Shown piece by piece: positions 60,839 to 64,000 of a stretch of DNA of 64,000 nucleotides (its first letter is position 1; every line of letters starts with the position of its first letter). The notes under the pieces were generated by a model, which made no database searches, had not been told where the DNA came from, and worked only from the letters and a program-made list of their open reading frames with translations. The DNA lies in contig NZ_JAFIQX010000006.1 in assembly GCF_017356035.1 (NCBI RefSeq), positions 124,001-188,000 of the forward strand, written 5' to 3'. Position numbers and translations under genes: made by a program. This stretch comes from Longitalea luteola. GTDB lineage: Bacteria > Bacteroidota > Bacteroidia > Chitinophagales > Chitinophagaceae.

Positions 60839-62101
60839 TTAATTTAGAAATAAGGTCTCCTTGTTGATGATGCCTTTCACAGCACCGTTCAGGGTTTTAC
60901 CGGTAAAGGCCGAGTTCTTTGATTTCGACCGGAAAGAAGCCGTTGTAAATGTTACCGGCACACCGGGCTCAAAAAGGGTAAAGCAGGCCTGCGCCTCCTT
61001 TTTGATCACCGGACAGTCCAATCCAAATATTTTCCGGGGATTGATGCTCACCAGCTCCACCCAGCGGCTTTCGGTAAGTGCGGGGAGTATGGTCTTTATT
61101 GCACTATAAGAAGTCTCCAGTCCCGTCATGCCGTATTTGGCGTATTCGAACTCCAGCACCTTGCTATCGTATTCATGCGGCAGATGATGTGATGCTATAC
61201 AATCGATGGTTCCATCGAGTACAGCCTGCCTTAATATTTCCACGTCGCTTTTGGTGCGCAGGGGAGGATATACCTTCAGGTTGGTATCGTAATCGATCAG
61301 GTCTTCATCGGTGAAGAAAAGATGATAGGGAGTAACCGAGCAGGTCACCGCCAGGCCGGCATCTTTCGCACGGCGGATATATTCCAGCGATTTGGGGGCG
61401 CTTACGCCGGTGAAATGCAGTTTTGAATCGGAATACCGCACCAGTTTGATGTCGCGGGCCACCTGCAGCTCCTCTGCCATCATGGGTTTGCCGGGCAAAC
61501 CAAGTCTGGTACTCACAATACCTTCATGCATGAGGCCGTTGGCGCCAACACTTTTATCGTCGGGTATTTGTATAATGGTTCCTTCGAAAGCTTTTACATA
61601 TTGGAGCGCTTTCAGCAACAGACCGGCAGATTGAATCGGGTTCAAACCATCGCTGAAAGCTACGGCGCCACTGGTACGCATGTCGTACATTTCGGCCAGG
61701 TCTTTTCCTTCGGTGCCTTTCGAAATTGCGCCGATGGGATGCACATTCACCGGTAGGGACCGGGATTTCTGGCTGATGTATTCCGCCTGGGTTTTGCTAT
61801 CCACTACCGGTTTGGTGTTGGGGATCACGAACACATCGGTATAACCGCCGGCTGCTGCGGCACGGGCGCCTGTTTCGAGGGTTTCCTTGAATTCGTAACC
61901 GGGATCGGCAAAATGCGCAAATACATCCACCCATCCGGGCGACAGGTGCAGCTGGTTGCCTGTAATAACTTTATCTGCTTCTACTGAAATAGCAGGTTGA
62001 ATATCCTTGATAATACCTGATTCTATAAGGACATCCTGCTTTGTTCCGTTAAATGGGGATGATGGGTCAGTTATTGTAACCTGTTGAATTAGAATCTTCA
62101 T
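60839..62101 (-). CDS. Dihydroorotase-like protein lacking key catalytic residues
   Basis: 420 residues of the amidohydrolase family, most similar to type I dihydroorotases. The usual D-x-H-x-H-x-R-x-P-G metal and substrate motif reads DVFAHFADPG (residues 59-68), leaving only H63. The usual D-H-A-P-H near residue 300 reads SHHLPHE, without the catalytic Asp. The middle GAISKGTEGKDLAEM is conserved. This is the PyrC'-like non-catalytic form that can serve as partner of aspartate transcarbamoylase. It starts an operon leading into DUF4199 and the glycosyltransferases (11 nt spacing). Confidence 0.85.
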   Translation of the reverse strand: MKILIQQVTITDPSSPFNGTKQDVLIESGIIKDIQPAISVEADKVITGNQLHLSPGWVDVFAHFADPGYEFKETLETGARAAAAGGYTDVFVIPNTKPVVDSKTQAEYISQKSRSLPVNVHPIGAISKGTEGKDLAEMYDMRTSGAVAFSDGLNPIQSAGLLLKALQYVKAFEGTIIQIPDDKSVGANGLMHEGIVSTRLGLPGKPMMAEELQVARDIKLVRYSDSKLHFTGVSAPKSLEYIRRAKDAGLAVTCSVTPYHLFFTDEDLIDYDTNLKVYPPLRTKSDVEILRQAVLDGTIDCIASHHLPHEYDSKVLEFEYAKYGMTGLETSYSAIKTILPALTESRWVELVSINPRKIFGLDCPVIKKEAQACFTLFEPGVPVTFTTASFRSKSKNSAFTGKTLNGAVKGIINKETLFLN

Positions 62102-62177
62102 TCTCAAAAAGTTGAGCGAAGATACGGTTTTCTGTTTTAAGTTTTCGTTCTCGTTATTAATGAGTTGCAAGGTCCTT

Positions 62178-62284
62178 CACTGTTACCGGCTCCCGGTTTC
62201 CGTATTCCGGGGGGCAAAAAATTAGCGAACCGGCTACTTGTTGGGAAGCTTGACACCAAAGTCCTGTAACCGGAAACAGACAAC
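62178..62284. repeat. Word-family A element
   Basis: Left arm CACTGTTACCGGCTCCCGGT and onwards, right arm GTCCTGTAACCGGAAACAGA, core about 60 nt; it lies 8 nt after the stop of the 2-hydroxyacid dehydrogenase gene on the minus strand. Confidence 0.72.
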
Positions 62285-62291
62285 TCTTCCG

Positions 62292-63248
62292 CTAAATCAC
62301 TTTATTAACAGGTACGCCATTTAAAAATGCAGCAATATTATTAATGGTAATATCCATTACTCTTTGCCTTGCTTCTTTGCTTACCCAGGCATTATGCGGC
62401 GTAATTATACAGTTTTTGGCGCTGAGCAGCGGATTTTGCGCTGAAGGCGGTTCGGCTGATAACACATCCAGCCCGGCGCCGGCAATCCGGCCTGTGTTCA
62501 GGGCATCGGCCAGGTCCTGCTCGTTGATCAGTGGGCCGCGGGCTGTATTGATAATATAAGCCGATGGTTTCATCCTCGCGATGAGTTCGGCATTTACAAA
62601 ACCGGTATTGTCGGGCGTCAGCGGGCAATGCAGCGAAACCACATCGGATTTTGCAAACAATTCCGGTAGCGGCAGCCAGGGTGCAAATGCATTTTCTTTC
62701 TTCCTGGGATTATGGTAACAAAGCTCCATACCGAGCGCCTGGGCGATACGGGCGGTCTGTTGCCCGATGTTTCCCCAGCCAACAATACCCATGGTTTTGC
62801 CGGCCAGTTCGGTAAGAGGCGCCTTCTGATAACTGAAATCGGGAGACTTCGTCCACTCACCGGCGGCAACCGAAGCCGCATGTTTGCCCACCTGGTTGGT
62901 CAATTCGAGCAATAAAGCAATGGTATGCTGGGCAACCGATGCAACTCCATAGGCCGGCACATTGCACACTATTATGTTCTTTTTTGTTGCCGCCTGCACA
63001 TCTATTATATTGTAACCGGTTGCCGTAACAGCGATCATTTTCAGCTGAGGCAGCTCTGCGAGTGTAGCTTCATTAAATGGCACTTTATTGGTAAGTACGA
63101 TCTGAGCATCCCTGCATCTGTCAATGATCTCCTGCGGTTGGGTTCTGTCATACACTGTTACCTCACCAAATTGTTCAACCGGTTTCCAGCTCAGATCACC
63201 GGGATTCAGGGTATAGCCATCGGTTACTACAATCTTAGTCATTGCCAT
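62292..63248 (-). CDS. D-2-hydroxyacid dehydrogenase (glycerate dehydrogenase-like)
   Basis: A 318-residue NAD-dependent enzyme. The catalytic lobe is followed by the Rossmann motif GIVGWGNIGQQTARIAQALG. The catalytic Arg, Glu and His are visible in NTARGPLINEQDLADAL, LDVLSAEPP and ITPHNAWVS. It reduces a 2-keto acid such as hydroxypyruvate or glyoxylate; the exact substrate is not decided by the sequence. A second Met two codons later is an alternative start. Confidence 0.92.
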   Translation of the reverse strand: MAMTKIVVTDGYTLNPGDLSWKPVEQFGEVTVYDRTQPQEIIDRCRDAQIVLTNKVPFNEATLAELPQLKMIAVTATGYNIIDVQAATKKNIIVCNVPAYGVASVAQHTIALLLELTNQVGKHAASVAAGEWTKSPDFSYQKAPLTELAGKTMGIVGWGNIGQQTARIAQALGMELCYHNPRKKENAFAPWLPLPELFAKSDVVSLHCPLTPDNTGFVNAELIARMKPSAYIINTARGPLINEQDLADALNTGRIAGAGLDVLSAEPPSAQNPLLSAKNCIITPHNAWVSKEARQRVMDITINNIAAFLNGVPVNKVI

Positions 63249-63280
63249 GTTTTATACTACTTTGGGAACGGCAAAAATAA

Positions 63281-63396
63281 GGCAGTTACAGGTTACAAGT
63301 TTCACGTTACAGGGCTGGCCTTGCAGACTGCTGAACAATTGGTCGAGATCAGAATTATAGGGTCCTGAAACCTGGAACATGTAACCTGGAACGGTT
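63281..63396. repeat. Word-family D element
   Basis: Left arm CAGTTACAGGTTACAAGTTT and onwards, inverted right arm CCTGAAACCTGGAACATGTA and onwards, core about 50 nt. It lies between divergent genes. Confidence 0.72.
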
Positions 63397-63424
63397 TCAT
63401 AATTCACCACTAATCGCCCATCTA

Positions 63425-63454
63425 TTGACCATTGCCGCCATTATTCTACCTTCG
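63425..63454 (+). promoter_or_regulatory. Promoter of the 77-residue protein gene
   Basis: TTG (63425-63427), 19-nt spacer, TACCTTCG (63447-63454); the ATG follows 14 nt later. Confidence 0.65.
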
Positions 63455-63468
63455 CTTCAAACATTTGT

Positions 63469-63702
63469 ATGGCAGAGTATACGATATATGTCAATCAGAT
63501 AGAGGAGTACCAGATGCTGAACGACCGCCAATCGCTGGATGCGATCTTTCGGCGGGCCCAAAGCGCAGTTGTTGGGGGAGAAGTAGTGGCGCTGGTGCGC
63601 AAGACGTCGAATGGTGAGTCGTACCGGTTCGAAGAGATCTCTACCCTGGAAGACCTGAACGAATACAAAAAGAATGTATATAAATACGTAAAAGAAGACT
63701 AA
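63469..63702 (+). CDS. Conserved small hypothetical protein
   Basis: A 77-residue soluble protein, MAEYTIYVNQIEEYQMLNDR at the start, then VVGGEVVALVRKTSNGESYR and a charged C-terminus. The pattern of two helices around a beta hairpin is seen, but I know no function for it. A good promoter lies just upstream and a family-B repeat follows its stop codon directly. Confidence 0.7.
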   Translation: MAEYTIYVNQIEEYQMLNDRQSLDAIFRRAQSAVVGGEVVALVRKTSNGESYRFEEISTLEDLNEYKKNVYKYVKED

Positions 63703-63801
63703 CACGCTAAATGCGAAACGCTAAACGCCTGAACAGGATACAGACATGCTTCCATTGTCTTACAAGCTTTCAGCTTTCAGCGTTCTGCGTTAAGCGTAAA
63801 A
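63703..63801. repeat. Word-family B element
   Basis: Left arm ACACGCTAAATGCGAAACGC and onwards, inverted right arm CAGCGTTCTGCGTTAAGCG; it begins immediately after the stop codon of the 77-residue protein gene. Confidence 0.75.
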
Positions 63802-63850
63802 ACTCGCCTAAAAATCTAAAAGCCTAATTTTAGCTATTACCTTATTTAAA

Positions 63851-64000
63851 ATGGGAAATATGAAAGTACTGGTTACTGGCACTGCCGGACATTTGGGAGA
63901 AGCCCTGGTGCGAACATTAAGAAAAGATCATGAGGTGGTAGCATTGGACATAAAACCATCGCTTTTTAATACACATACCGGCTCCATAACTGATCGGGAT
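63851..64000 (+). CDS. NAD-dependent epimerase/dehydratase, 3' end outside window
   Basis: Only the first 50 codons are present. The N-terminus KVLVTGTAGHLGEALVRTL is the TGxxGxxG Rossmann motif of extended short-chain dehydrogenases (GalE type), followed by EVVALDIKPS, where the Asp would bind the NAD ribose. Substrate cannot be inferred. A Met at 63860 is an equally good start. Confidence 0.85.
   Translation, partial: MGNMKVLVTGTAGHLGEALVRTLRKDHEVVALDIKPSLFNTHTGSITDRD

Noticed and set aside
1-64000. tRNA or rRNA genes
   Set aside because: No cloverleaf with GTTCGANNC and CCA end, and no conserved rRNA segment, was found on reading both strands by eye; a tRNAscan run would settle this.

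Overview
The window looks like a chromosomal segment of a Bacteroidota bacterium, most likely a member of the Chitinophagaceae (Niastella/Chitinophaga type). Supporting signs are promoters of the TAnnTTTG type, few recognisable Shine-Dalgarno sites, the rpmB-rpmG-DUF4295-ftsY cluster, bacillithiol synthesis (bshC), carboxypeptidase-regulatory TonB-dependent receptors and GDP-heptose genes. No rRNA, tRNA, CRISPR array, phage or transposase gene was seen. This taxonomic call is inference from gene content, not from a marker search.

Layout. 1-3.9 kb: the 3' part of an RHS polymorphic toxin with its candidate immunity gene. 3.9-8.0 kb: DoxX, flavin-binding-like and DUF1330-like proteins, a LytS/LytTR two-component pair and a Spy-like periplasmic protein. 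8.4-13.3 kb: panB, ppx, ppk1 and yqgE. 13.7-17.8 kb: rpmB, rpmG, the DUF4295 protein, ftsY, an outer-membrane protein on the other strand, and rimO. 17.8-18.7 kb: a gene-free stretch with two candidate structured RNAs. 18.7-22.9 kb: three enzymes of trans-4-hydroxy-L-proline catabolism. 23-28.2 kb: a secreted beta-propeller, bshC and a siderophore receptor. 28.3-37.3 kb (minus): a hypothetical protein, purE, an S23-type four-helix-bundle gene, a complete tripartite RND pump and purK. 37.4-44.9 kb: hppD, an L,D-transpeptidase/TonB-C fusion, a 50-residue membrane protein, malQ and a dipeptide epimerase. 44.9-47.2 kb: an unusual gene-poor region with two related minus-strand units. 47.2-51.8 kb (minus): a second siderophore receptor, a DUF6686-like protein and an ECF41 sigma factor with its AhpD-like partner. 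51.9-53.7 kb: lepA. 53.9-62.1 kb (minus): all four GDP-D-glycero-D-manno-heptose enzymes, two glycosyltransferases, a DUF4199 protein and a dihydroorotase-like protein. 62.3-64 kb: a 2-hydroxyacid dehydrogenase, a small conserved protein and the start of an NAD-dependent epimerase.

Two patterns are not explained by ordinary gene annotation. (1) At 44.96-47.15 kb two copies of a minus-strand unit each combine a small open reading frame with a KFAKGWFG core and a KPKPNPEP tail, a repeat-rich 0.2-0.65 kb body, a conserved block of about 146 nt and an intrinsic terminator; one body carries a 104-bp tandem repeat. (2) At more than a dozen loci, elements made of short degenerate words in inverted arms sit at, or supply, the stop codon of the preceding gene. 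At least six unrelated word families share this layout, and one pair of arms encloses the four-helix-bundle gene next to purE, suggesting a family of small mobile or RNA-processing elements.
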